Assembly: GCA_026214975.1 (NCBI GenBank) | Contig: CM047815.1 | Coordinates: forward strand, 83,038,800-83,102,799 | DNA: 64,000 bases | Origin: Gentiana macrophylla | Taxonomy: Eukaryota; Streptophyta; Magnoliopsida; Gentianales; Gentianaceae | Direction of reading: 5' to 3' | Shown here: in pieces, positions 22,599 to 33,560 of the stretch | Layout: each line of letters begins with the position of its first letter | Numbering within the stretch: position 1 is the stretch's first letter | The notes under the pieces: model-generated | Seen by the model: only the letters and a program-made list of their open reading frames with translations | Told to the model about the DNA's origin: nothing | Database searches by the model: none | Translations under genes and position numbers: made by a program

Positions 22599-23367
22599 TT
22601 GTTTAAATTAGTTGTTTAATCGTTTGTTGTTGTTTGTTACTTTTATTTATAGTTTGTAATAGTGTTTAATATATATGTCATTTTCTTTAATCAAAATAAT
22701 ATATGGTTGCTAAAAATAATAAATAATAATCAAAATCATATAAAATTTTAATTTTATTTGCAAATTACTTTTATTTTACTCCTTTGAACATCGGGACGAT
22801 GTTAGTTAAATAAGTGGGAGTGGAAGTAAGTTAGTAAATAAAAATTAAAATTTTCTTATATAAATCTATACTTAATTGCTCAATACTTAGTTTAATTTTC
22901 TTGAAACAAAATAATTAGATAATATATAATTAATATGAATAAAAACAATATAAATTGGTAAGAATAGATTTTAATTAAGTAAAATAAAGTAGATATATTA
23001 TAATTATATTATATATGTCAATTTTAGATCTTTATAAGATTTTAAGTATATGTAACTATACATAAATATTATCAAGTAAGTTTCATATGAAATTTTAGCA
23101 AAAATACTTATATTTATAATGAATTTTTTAGAATAATTTTCTTTGTAAAGCGAAATATGAATATGGAATCGGATTAGGAATGATGAGATTTTGACACCAC
23201 AAAAATTACCTCAACCTTGATTAGAGTGATCAAGACCTCGCTCGAAATAGCCATTTTTGATCATAACCGACCTTGGCTTATTTTGGTCTACATTTCCTAA
23301 AAATCCCACGAGTTTATGCGTACTTATGAAAGGAGATGATAGCTGAAGCTAAGGATGGTGTATGTTG

Positions 23368-23409
<42 letters not shown>

Positions 23410-23651
23410 AAAGCACCAAATTCTGAGAATTAATCGAATACCAGGTATCTTCCTTATCTTTGATCAGCGGATATCGGTAGTAACTTCCGATGATTTGAGT
23501 GCGGTAGGGTGTTATCTAGAAAGCGTCTATATCCTTTATGAGGTATAAAGCTCCGATAAAAATTTGAATCATAAGATCTCAAGAATGATTACGAGTTTAA
23601 GAAACCGGACTCGTAATTTTAGATCGAAAAAGTATTACTCCGATCAATCTT
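22599..23651 (+). other. AT-rich 3' region of copy 2, cut by gap
   Basis: Matches 8,929-9,964 closely, including the AACATCG/CGATGTT hairpin (with one substitution) and the long A-run (23,367-23,405, longer than in copy 1). No coding content. The sequence ends at the N gap. Confidence 0.6.
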
Positions 23652-23751
23652 NNNNNNNNNNNNNNNNNNNNNNNNNNNNNNNNNNNNNNNNNNNNNNNNN
23701 NNNNNNNNNNNNNNNNNNNNNNNNNNNNNNNNNNNNNNNNNNNNNNNNNNN
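23652..23751. other. Scaffold gap (100 N)
   Basis: Exactly 100 N, the usual placeholder for a gap of unknown size. The sequence after it does not continue copy 2: the expected counterpart of 9,965 onward, the polypurine tract and the 3' LTR are absent. The join therefore skips an unknown amount or links unrelated contigs. Confidence 0.95.
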
Positions 23752-24480
23752 ATCCACCTATCTCACAACTCGAATTTCTACCTCTGTGATCGCTTTAAGA
23801 AAGATTTAATAAAGGTTGTGGTTCACCTATCAAAGTTGCATGAACTTCTACTCGTAGAGATAATTCGCCATCGCCTTTCTATCTCTCGATCTTAAAGATT
23901 GACGCTTGAAAAAATGTGCAAGATTTGTCCAATCTAAAGAACCTGTAAATCTAACCTAACAACTCTCGTTATTTTGTGTTAAAAGTCCAAACTTTATTGT
24001 GGTGATCTAAGTCTAAACAACGATTTTCATCAACGTTAAACATCAAATAGCAACCATCTCTCGATATAAATCGATATAGAAAATAAACATATAATAAAGA
24101 AACAAACTTTATAAAACTCACAAAACAAGTCCAAAGTCGAAAGCAAGATGATGTCGTAGATGGTTTCACATGCTTGTTCAATCGCCTAGCCTTAGCTCAT
24201 CGTTGTTATAGAAATTATATGAATAAAAAAGAAGAAATTGTGTTTATGTGAGGTAAAATTGCGCAGCAGAGCCGCCCCCAAAGCGGTCGGGGCACAGGAT
24301 CGAATTGTGGTGTTAGTGGTTGAAAATAACGCGCCCTTATATAGATTTTTAGGTCGGTTTCACTTGAGGCGGTGCCGTGGACGCCCGTCCATGTGGTCTG
24401 ACGCCCGCTTGGGTAAAAATCATGCTTTCCTCGAGTCGAGAGCACCAAGGACGCCACCCAGCCGAACGGAGATAAACGCG
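23752..24480 (-). repeat. Probable gypsy LTR fragment (minus strand)
   Basis: No gene. On the minus strand there is a TATA box (CTATATAAGGGCG, about 24,332-24,344). Upstream of it, in minus direction, are two CGGGCGTC-type motifs (near 24,380 and 24,403) of the kind seen repeatedly in the solo LTR at 53.9 kb. Downstream there is a leader with GATGAGCTAAGG and an AT-rich tail. This looks like the U3-R-U5 order of a plant gypsy LTR. Borders and family are not determined. 24,480-24,790 shows nothing recognisable. Confidence 0.35.
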
Positions 24481-24789
24481 CCTAGTCCTCTTCAAAGCTT
24501 TATCTTCACTCCAAGTTCTATATGCATCTTTCTTCCACTTAATCTTCTCGCTTGACATCCTTAATCTCATTCATTGCCATGCAAATGCACCTACAAGTTG
24601 ATAGAAAAGTGCAAAGTGTAAAACCATATATATTGATGGAAAATCATCGATAAAACACGTAATAAGCCTCGATTTTGCATTTAAACCAATTTCATATGCA
24701 TTCTCTCAATAAGTCCTTTAAAAACTTACTTTTTTCTATAAAAAGTAGTAAAACACTAAGGAAATTGTTACTAAATAATATCATATATA

Positions 24790-26800
24790 TCGTAAAATCA
24801 CCGCTAACATCGCCCCAAGATGACATTGTATGCCGGGCGGGCCTTAACTACTACTGAGTTTAATTCATGTCCTTCCTTCTCGCCATCCTCGATCGTCGTT
24901 AGCAACTTTATCGATCCCACGGGATGGACCGCCTCGCCCCGTGAACCCAAACAAAGTGAGAGACGCTGTAGGAGCTATGTCCTTCTCTTTCGCCATCGCT
25001 TGAAAAGCCGAGTAATACAAGATGTTTATCACATACCATTATCGATATTGCACTCGACACCCGAGCTCGCTAATCACCGCTTCAATTACTAATCCTCTAT
25101 CAGTATCTCCGAGACTGGGAATGTCATCTTTGGGTCCATACTCCGACTCCGCTGTAAATCTCGCCTCTTATTTTCCTCGAGCCGCCGCTGGCTCGACTAG
25201 CTCGGTCTTTCTCGCCTCACCGCCCAAAGATCGATTGACAGTTATTATAAGTCTATTATCGCCGTGATCTATCTCGATCGTGGTCGCCTGGTTGTCTCTT
25301 TCTCGATTTGGAGATCGATCTCGACGCGGGTGATCGATCCCTACGCCCGAAAGTGTCTCGACTCGATCTTGATCGTAATTCTTCCTCTTATTCTCTCGCG
25401 CCTCGGCTCGCTGAATCGAGATATGTCCACCACTTCATCTAGCTTGCCTTCTTGAATACAAGCCACGATGTCTCTTTAAGTCGAGTATTCCTCCGTCCTC
25501 GTGACTCATATCCTCGCTGAAAATCGTGAATACTTTTCGGGATTTCTTTCGAGGTTTCTTGCTGGACTCGGCTTTGCTATGCCCTTCGAGATCATAATGG
25601 CCAAAACTTCTCCGCTGACCGATTGGAGCGGGATTAGATCTTTATCGCGCAGGCTCCTTTCTTTCCCGCCGGTCCGAGATAAAGCGTTGTAATGCGGTCC
25701 CAAACTGCGCCGGCTTGCTCGGTGTTCCGTCATTTGACCGATTCTTGTTCTGCACTCGAAAGTGTCCTTTTCGAATCCATCCAATGGATTGCGTGTCCAC
25801 ACGACTCGCTTCTTCCTTGACAAAATATGCACCACATTAACACATTCGCCCACGGTATGCAGTGGACATCCCGCCAACTTCATATACAACTTTGTGTTAC
25901 GCAGCCTCCTCCCACAAATGACGGATCAAGTCGTCACCATTCAAGGCCCTGACTTGCATAGCTTCTAGATTGAACCTCTTCGTGATATTCTAGCATCGCT
26001 TTCATCTTTTTTGTTGCTTCATATTCATGAGGTGTGTAAGCGCTTTAAGTGAAATTTCTTGTTTACAATAAACGATCTCAAACTTCATGAGCTAACATGG
26101 TAAAACCAGAGATTGACCCGGTCGTAGCTTGTTGAACCATTCTCTCGCTCGACCAACGAGCAAACGCCTCTAAAGCCCGACATCGCATCGCATCGGGTGC
26201 GCCATTCCAACCTCATCCGAGATAGATACCTATGTAGATGATCCTCGTGGTCGTGGTGCCATCACAGTGGTTCTATCTTTGGTATTTTGAACCCATCGAG
26301 TTTTGGAAACTCTTCAATCTCCTTAGTGAAAGCGATTGTAACCACAATGAGACTCGACTTTTTTTCCCGTGATAACATCCAGCCTCGCTCGACACTGCCC
26401 TCGCCCATCCTTTGATGTTTCGCTGATCTCACGCTCTTTTTTCCATGGAGCTAAGACGACCGACCTCGCCCCTGTGAGCTCGCTTGGGCTTTTCTACAAC
26501 ATCTTTCTTACCGCCATCCGCTTGTTGTCGCGCCATGAACGCCTCGCTATAATCCCCGACATTAATTCGACGACACCGCTAGTTGATCCACATAACTTGG
26601 TGTTCCGGAGCGAGACTCTGCGCCTTCGGCCGGGGATCTCATGGATAGTGATCCATTGCCGATCCTTTAGTCTCTGTGTATCCGTGATCCAATTGTTCGC
26701 GAGTTGTGAACCTTGTTGATCCGTGGCCTTGAGTTAGCTTTCCGGCGCTTTATCCTCGGGAGGCATCGTGATCCTGGGGCAGTGTGTTCAACAAATAACG
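24790..26800 (-). pseudogene. Tat-like Ty3/gypsy gag and protease remnant
   Basis: Reads on the minus strand from about 26,800 down. The gag core has a KALTHLMNMKQQKDES-type segment (near 26,030), KLAGCPLHTVGECV (25,880) and, near 25,520-25,640, SVSGEVLAIMISKGIAKPSP followed by NPEKYSRF, the lead-in to the usual FH-HGHDTEEC zinc-knuckle-like region. CIQEGKLDEVVDISRF lies near 25,400-25,465. The protease half has GLVIEAVISELGCRV, a VNILYYSAFQAM region (25,010) and GPPGIQCHLGA near 24,800. RT, RNase H and integrase are absent. Frame-broken throughout; plus-strand ORFs over this stretch are shadows. Confidence 0.6.
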
Positions 26801-26817
26801 CCTCCTTCTAGCGCCAA
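26801..26817 (-). other. Primer binding site of the gypsy remnant
   Basis: The minus strand reads TTGGCGCTAGAAGGAGG, a primer-site form I know from Tat-type and related gypsy elements. It marks the 5' LTR border and the minus orientation. Confidence 0.6.
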
Positions 26818-27470
26818 TGACGAACTTATTTAATTACGCCACCTAATTAATCCTGATTCTATGAATCTAATGTTGAATATCCAAGACCCCAATGCCCCGC
26901 TGAACGCAGGTGGTGATTGGGTGTTATTTCATACCGAATCAAGAGATCAGACAGATAGCCACGATCTCAGAATTATCCGCGAATCGCCTCACGTAGCTCC
27001 CTGACGCAGATTTATAATGATAACGCGCGCTCTAACCCTAATATTAGGTCGTTTTAGCTATTGTCACATTTACCCCTCACGCCTTGCCTACCCAAGTTAC
27101 CACGCCGATAACGGGTCTTCAGAATTCAGTGCGACTTCGCCATCGGAGGTCGACCTAATCGACTTGGCGCTTAGACCGACTACATCGCCGAATGCCGATC
27201 GTCGTAGACTACCTCGTCTCGACGCACATACCTTTGGCACTTATTCACGACGCGGAGGACCAACCGATGACGACACGCCGGGCGCCGAAACCACGATTGC
27301 CGGGCCACGATAATATCAATTTATTTAATATTATACGCCAACGAACGCTATATTTTCAAATAAGCGACTACGCCTGGTAACGCGACGTTATAGCCGACCG
27401 CTGGACGAGCCCGATTGAGATCCGCATGTTGTTTTACAGGTTAGGCGATCATCAGTATCTATGTAATCCT
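26818..27470 (-). repeat. 5' LTR (partial or full) of the gypsy remnant
   Basis: Begins directly beyond the primer site and extends right for at least about 0.65 kb. A minus-strand TATA box, TTATAAAT, lies near 27,009-27,016. CG-rich patches (27,090-27,310) with several CGCC/GCCG steps follow. The outer end and any target duplication are not clear. 27,470-27,775 is AT-rich 3' flank of the neighbouring protease gene, with no gene seen. Confidence 0.4.
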
Positions 27471-27775
27471 TTTATCCAAGAAAGAATGATAGCGACACAA
27501 CAAAATTACACAACTGACGCCACAACACGATCTCCCACCTCGATTTGATGGTACCCACATCACAATCAATTAACACTCATCAAAATCAAGAGCTATGGTA
27601 GATCGCGTTAGCAGACGCTAAGTTATGTAATTTTCACATGCTCTATCATTACTTTAATCCAAACAGCGCCTTATAGATGGCTTACTATATATGACGGGAC
27701 TCACACAATTTCTTTTTCATCACTGAGAACGGATTTATTTTTCCAATAATGTTGCGTTTTAATAATAAATTAATT

Positions 27776-29240
27776 CTAACATTTATCTGGACTGAATGAA
27801 ATCAACCTATTCGCTAAATCGAAACTGACTCTAGTCCCTTGTTGCTGCACATTCCCGATAATAGAAAGTGCTCCCGTTGTTGAAGCAAAGCCAAACAAAA
27901 CTTCCCGTTATCATCCACCGGTATCAGGTAATTCTCCGCTTTCAATGGCAGAGCTTTTCCGCCGGTAAAATGAAGCGCTATTGTCGGCACGACTACTTTA
28001 GGCATGGAAGATAAATCGTAACATGTATCAAATATGGCGAAATTACCCGCTTTTGGAAGTTTATCAGTGTACTTGAGAAACGCTTCACGTAACGGGTTAT
28101 ATGCCTGAGCCGTCAACCGAGTCACGGCGGTTCCCGAGTCGACTATAACTCCGCCATGTCCGCTTCCGTCGACTTGGAAAACTGATGGAGGAATCTGTAA
28201 GTTTTCCACCGACGCTGATTCCGATGAGATCCACGTAGAAATATACGTCGATTTTTGGGTTCCGTAACATAGAGGCGACAACTGAGTCACCGGGTGGAGC
28301 CGAGTTGAACTCTAGAGTCGCGGCTGAGTTCGAGTCACGATTCACAAGACAGTAAGAAAACGCCGACGCTTTAATCTGAGATGGCAACGACAAAGAGCCA
28401 CCGCCTAAGGCCAATATTCCAGCCGACCCGACAAATAATCCTTCGTTATCATGCCCGCATCCGATTGCAACATTGTTTACCCGACCCGATTTCCCAAATG
28501 CGAGTGTTTCTTTAGCTAATTCCCCCACCGTATACGACCCATCTCCGTAAGAGACCTGATAAAGGCAGCCGGTGAAGCCACAGGCTGAGATTTCGCCGAA
28601 GTACACTCCGGTGAGAGGCATCCGACTGCATGATAGCTGGAGGAAGCGGCCGGGTTGAAGAGCGGGTCGGATTGTTGGTAACAGTCCGAACAGGGTTCAC
28701 ATTGGAGCCAGCTGACATCACTACCCGTATCTATAACCATGTAATATTCTTCTCGGGTTGACCCACTCCAATCCGGGCGAAATACTCCCCACTTCCTAGA
28801 CTTGTACCTGAGGTCACCGGCGCTTCCAGGTCCTCCGGCCGGGCAGTCATTTCAACAGGCTTGAATTCTGAGTGAGTGAAATTGAGAGAGCTAGATGGAG
28901 CCTGCTGTTAATGGAGGACACGTGATTCGTCACGTGCTAACCTTGAAAGGGTCAGCTTTTCATAGCTTTTGTGTTGTGGATTTATTACAGATACTCGAGG
29001 ATGGATTGAAATTGAAAGAACTTTACTGGTAGTGGTGAAAGCAGTGATTTCTGGGCGGGGTTTTTCTTGCTCTGTTTGGAAAGTTTCTTGCAAGAAGAGG
29101 TGACGAGTCTTGTCAATGGAAGCTGAGACATTGAAGGATTGAAAGCTTAGTTTCTGTCCATTAATGGCGGCTTCTGTGAGAGTGAGACTGTGAGTGATAA
29201 AGAGAAAGAGAAAGAAGAAAGCTTTTTGGCATAGAGCCAT
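27776..29240 (-). CDS. Pepsin-like aspartic protease, ASPG1-like
   Basis: Single-exon gene for a secreted A1-family endopeptidase of about 488 residues, similar to Arabidopsis ASPARTIC PROTEASE IN GUARD CELL 1 (500 aa), which acts in drought/ABA responses. Signal peptide at residues 1-24 (MALCQKAFFFLFLF). After a prosegment comes GSGEYFARIGVGQP, then the first catalytic motif IDTGSDVSWLQC near residue 170, VSYGDGSYTVGELAKET, then the second catalytic site VIVDSGTAVTR near residue 367; domains are TAXi_N and TAXi_C. It ends SPDKC-stop at 27,776-27,778. The frame changes at least six times by one or two bases (near 28,914, 28,883, 28,746, 28,596, 28,205 and 27,886), while conserved residues continue on each side. 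Either a very young pseudogene or, more likely, sequencing error. Confidence 0.85.
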
Positions 29241-30038
29241 TGGTGTTGAGAATGGAGTAAAAAAATGTTAATGGTGATAAGGTGGGTGAGAGGATTGAAG
29301 GATTTATGTACTAGTAGAGAAATAATGGGTGGATGAAAAAAAAAGCATTAAAAATTTGGGGAAGAAGCTTGAAGCTGTTGAAAAAATTAATGCATGAGCC
29401 ACCACTTGTTTTTCCTACTCCATTGTAAATGCTTTGTTTTGACGATTTTCACAGTCTTTGGTTTCTTTTGCTACCTTTCTTTCCTATCAATTTGCTGTTT
29501 CTCGTGAATTTTCTTTTCATCATTTCCTTTTACTTTATAGATTTTGAATCTTTTCGTGGGAACTTTCTTGCTTTAAAATCACATTCTTTGCATTTGAATG
29601 GGATTGTTTCTCTTGACTCCATATATAAATGAAAATGACCAATCCGTTTCTAATTTCTGTCGAGCGTTTTTTTTAGATATCTATCATAAACATGTAAATA
29701 GATCAATCTGTTAAGTGGCATGTCTTGATTTGCCATATAGATTGTTGATATAATATTTTAAAAACACATTCATATGTTATACTACTTATCAGAATGGCCA
29801 GATTGACATTTAACGCGATCCTTTCAAATTCCACCGCAGCATTTATATCGATCGAATTTGTCACTACATGCCATCGCTCGTTAGATAAACTACATATATG
29901 ATTTCCATTTCGTTGATCATATCTATATATCCACGTAGATATTACATAATCTTTTTCACATCCATTTTATATATCAAGAAATTTTTTTGTCTTCCTAATA
30001 TAGTAATATTCATATAATATTTCCTACTTGTTTATGCG
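29241..30038. other. Upstream region of the aspartic protease; no gene seen
   Basis: AT-rich flank. The minus-strand promoter of the protease should lie in 29,241-29,450, but I do not see a convincing TATA box. The plus-strand ORF at 29,429-29,632 is Phe/Leu-rich low-complexity sequence and looks fortuitous. No repeat borders were identified. Confidence 0.4.
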
Positions 30039-31262
30039 ATGAACATATTTCAAAAATTGTTAATGAAACATGTTGGTGAGGATGCCAAACGCTGTGAAGA
30101 TGACGACGTAATGATGGCAATATTCAATGCACAACAAGAAGAGGAAGATGAAGGATCATCCTAACGGGTAGTTCCGCTCTGGATCGCCAGAAAGATTTAT
30201 GCCATTATAAAGAGGATTTACATGCACTATTGCATGAACGATACTTTGCAAATACATCTATGTACACGCCATAACGCTTTTCGTTTCTCGATTTAGAAAG
30301 CATAGTCATTTATGCGAATGGATCATGCGTGATATTTCCAATCATAATAATTATTTCATCCGTATGATGATGCCCTCACCGACCTGGATTCTCAACAATG
30401 TCAAAGGTGGCTTGTGCTATAAGGCAACTAGAATAAGACACAACCATGAATCTTTGTCACAACACTGGGTCATAGCCGAATCAACGAGCATAGAGAATCA
30501 AGATGTTCACTCGATCTATATACGAGGTATATGATGAAGAATATATGCGTTGTCCAAAGACACTAGATTTGCATCGGTTGTTGGCCAAAGCTAAAGAAAG
30601 TTGGTTCAGGGATACCGTAGCCTCGGTTGTATGACTCTTGGTGTGGAATGCATATTCAAAAGGATGGGGACGATAAATTTTTAGATATAAAGGACGGGCG
30701 ACAATACAACTTGAGGCAGTGGCATCTTATGATACTTGATTTGGCTTGCATTCTTTGGACTTCCGGATTCCATGAATGATCTCAATGTCCTTGCAAAGTC
30801 CCCATTGTTTGACGATGTATATTTGGGTAAATGTCCTCAAGTTGACTATGTGTTAACGGAAGAAATAATGGTAATGACTATTATTTGCTTATGGTATATA
30901 CCTTGACTGGGCCACTTTTATGAAGACATATGTACTCCCGATACGCCAGAGCAACAATATTTTGCTCGGATGTAAAAGACATTTAAAAAGGCGTAGAAAG
31001 AGCTTTCGAGATTTTGCAAGCACGCTGGGCCATGTTCGAGGGCCCGCTCGCCAAGTGGGACAAAGAGGATATTTACTATATTATGATGGCTTGTGTAATA
31101 ATGCACAACATGACAAATGGAAGATGGGTTGATGAACGCGAAGAAGATGAAACGGTTTCGTTGATCCAAATGAGATACCTACAAGTCCAACCAAAGCACA
31201 AATTTCTCGGGAGGCTCACGATGGAAACAATTGTGCAACACAATGGAATAAGTAATATGTGA
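30039..31262 (+). pseudogene. PIF/Harbinger (HARBI1-like) transposase, decayed
   Basis: DDE-type nuclease of the PIF/Harbinger DNA transposons. Start ATG 30,039 opens a Glu-rich N-terminus. Later pieces follow the family order: an ISNHNNYF / helix-turn-helix-like part (30,330-30,540), EEYMRCPKTLDLHRLLAKAKE (30,538-30,600), TIQLEAVASYD (30,700), DWATFMKT near 30,905, and LQARWAMFEGPLAKWDKEDI followed by YIMMACVIMHNM (31,010-31,110). The catalytic Asp blocks are hard to place because of stops and shifts, so the protein is not functional as read. Its likely partner ORF lies at 31,745-32,165 on the other strand. Confidence 0.75.
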
Positions 31263-31744
31263 TGGCTCATGGATGTGTATCGGAGGTTAAAATTTAAAGT
31301 GATTTCGGAGAAACCTAAAATGTGATTTAATACAACACTTATGAACAAGATGCAGGAGGACGAGCAAAGAGGAATAATGGTTTCAATAATTGATTTAAAT
31401 TGTCATATTGTTTGTCGTGATATATTGTTTTGTTTGTATTTTATTTTTTTCATTTCATTGTTGGAGTTTGTTTGTTTGTTCCAATTAACGAAGATTCGCT
31501 TAAAAATCATATTGGCAACACTAAATAACTTTATCCATAACAAAATACAAACATCGCTTATTTCATCACTCAAATACACATAATTGAAAGTGAACATGTC
31601 CACTAAAAAACAAAAGAAAAGAAGAAAGTGAACATGGTTTACCAAAGAAAAAGTAAAGTCAACACGCAACTAAAATTAAACCGCATAAACCAGGTGAAAG
31701 TAAAACTAAATACGCACTCTAAGTCGCAAAATTCAAGTCATAAT

Positions 31745-32165
31745 CTATCCATCGAGTCTTGTTAGGTGACTAATCTTGATTCTAGCCGTGGTCAAATTTG
31801 TCGTAGTGGTGGAGTTGGACATACATCGCCATTTCATAATCCATTATAACTTTTGTTTCATTCCCAATATTGTTTCTTGTTTCTAGCAACTTTTGCACGT
31901 TGCTCAACAACTTTGAAAGCTGCTAATTCTTTTAGCCATATCAATTGCAAATTGAGCATCTCTAGCTTTTGCTTAGGCAATATATTCGCCCATTTTTTTC
32001 GTATGTGTTTTGCTTTTATTTCTATCCGATTGGCCTAGTCGATGAGCCAGACCGCTTTTCAGATCTAGGCATGTCGCAATCCTCAAGATTCACCGCCCTC
32101 ACTTTGTGGAGGATTTTGATATTTCAAGCCAGATCTTACAATAAAGCCCAATAAATGATGTAGTT
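31745..32165 (-). pseudogene. Harbinger second ORF (Myb/SANT-type partner) remnant
   Basis: Minus-strand fragment. It reads MPRSEKRSGSSTRPIG near 32,030-32,085, a Lys-rich stretch, KQKLEMLNLQLIWLKELAAF near 31,930-31,985 and VVEQRAKVARNKKQYW near 31,870-31,920. The 'SS-RP-G-RK' link followed by charged helices is typical of the C-terminal half of plant Harbinger ORF1/Myb-like accessory proteins. It converges on the transposase. The N-terminal Myb/SANT domain is not visible. 31,263-31,744 has no coding sequence I can support. Confidence 0.45.
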
Positions 32166-32460
32166 TAAAATGTTTAACAAGATCCGAACGAGTACAACCA
32201 TTGGTATCGCGACACCACATCACTCGCCACCGCCACCGCCACCATCACCACACCGCTTATCTCACACCTCATATCACCTCGCCGCTACCCACAACAAAGA
32301 CGCCTCACCACCACCGCCATACTCACCATCACGCACACCAATAATCCACCGTGTCACTTGCCACGCCTTATAAAATCTTACAAATTTTATTCAATCAGAC
32401 GCCAAACATAAGAATGAAATCACGCTGATTCATTTCATTGTAGCATATTCTATCGCCATT

Positions 32461-32909
32461 CAATGTTCTAAAAGTCGTCAGAGAGCTAGTCGGGCGGTCG
32501 GGCGGGACTAGTGGACTAGTAGGCTAGTCGGGACTAGGTGGTTATAGATTTTTTTTTAAAATTATGAATAATAATAATGGATTTGACCCCAAAAAAAAAA
32601 AAAAAAAAACCTAAAAAATAATGATGCTACTAATCTAGTAATACTAAGTACTAACATAAGTCTAAATATTCAAGTCACAAAATAAAACATACAAACATAC
32701 ATTTCAAAGTCAAGTACTCATGTTAAATAATTTGTTTTTTGTTTTTAGGCCGAGTTTCCCGATTTGAGCGCGACTATCCCGCCTAGAGGCCGACTAGTCC
32801 CCGACTAGAGGCCAACCCGCCAAGACAGGTCGGACTAGTGTATACTTGGGTCGGTGGAGGGCCAACTAGCGACTAGGTGGCCCATTGTCGGCCGAGTTTT
32901 AGAACACTG
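32461..32909. mobile_element. MITE-like element with TIR CA(A/G)TGTTCTAAAA
   Basis: About 449 bp. The left end reads CAATGTTCTAAAAGTCG and the reverse complement of the right end CAGTGTTCTAAAACTCG, 15 of 17 identical. Both sides are flanked by ATT (32,458-32,460 and 32,910-32,912), a possible 3-bp target duplication. Subterminal parts hold many GACTAG/CTAGTC and GGCCGA motifs in opposite orientation; the centre is A-rich (32,590-32,610). No coding sequence. The superfamily is not settled. Confidence 0.6.
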
Positions 32910-33560
32910 ATTTCATTCTATTCTTACATTCAAACAATCAAAATGCATCAAATATCCTTCAAAAAAAAGAAAAAAATGCACCAAATATATTATATCAATG
33001 ACTAGTGACTACTTATATTTTCTCCGGACATGTTTAATAATGGAGGTCGGATCCTTTGCTGTGGCGGATTCACATCAGACGGCAGCCAAGCGACGCCAAA
33101 ACGGCTGCTTTGGCTCGCAGCTAAAAACACACACAGAAAGAAAACGGCCGCTTTACGTTAAACGATGCCGTTTTCATCACAACACAGCATAGCACAACAG
33201 GGGCGAACTTATAGCGGACGGTCCCAATTCTTTAATAATGTTGGTGTTTAACTTCGATGTTTAAATAAAAATTGCATTGATTGTTCGAAAAAAAAAATAG
33301 TAATTTTTTATTTTTTAATTTTTTTCACAATCCGGCCAAAACAACAAACAAAAAATTTGAGATTATTCTTTGAGCGGAAAACCGCTAAACCCTCGTCGCA
33401 CTCCTCCCACTCCTTTCACTACTGTACTTTGCTGTCGGAAATCAGACACTCAAAACCCTAGAAGTTCTGGTTTCACTTTGTTGATCTTCCTCTTACATGT
33501 TACATAAGTCTAGAAACCTGAAAACGAAGAAAGAAACGTCGGCTATCGAACTTGCAAACC
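32910..33560 (+). promoter_or_regulatory. ARP4 upstream region and 5'UTR
   Basis: Between the MITE and the ARP4 start. A telo-box-like AAACCCTAG lies at 33,453-33,461, and CTAAACCCTCG lies at about 33,386. Such telo boxes are common in promoters and 5'UTRs of plant housekeeping and nuclear genes. The 5'UTR probably starts around 33,380-33,430. The ORF at 32,998-33,192 has no recognisable product. Confidence 0.45.

Larger units (their letters stand above)
12458..23651 (+). mobile_element. Athila-type Ty3/gypsy retrotransposon, copy 2 internal region (3' end lost in gap)
   Basis: Starts with the primer site and repeats the whole layout of copy 1 with very high identity: gag, protease, RT/RNase H, integrase, palindrome leader, post-pol ORF, palindrome/TATA block, second ORF, AT-rich 3' region. 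It stops at the N gap at the point that corresponds to about 9,964 in copy 1, so the 3' LTR is missing. Differences from copy 1 are small indels concentrated at CAG/CTG sites and in homopolymers. Confidence 0.88.

Noticed and set aside
23564..23809. ORF spanning the N gap
   Set aside because: It is created by translating through 100 N and has no biological meaning.
24820..27380. Series of plus-strand ORFs (for example 25,501-25,968, 26,369-26,719, 27,017-27,313)
   Set aside because: They are antisense shadows of the minus-strand gypsy gag-protease remnant and its LTR.
32170..32373. Pro/His-rich ORF
   Set aside because: Derived from CCACCG/CCATCA low-complexity repeats; no domain and no context.
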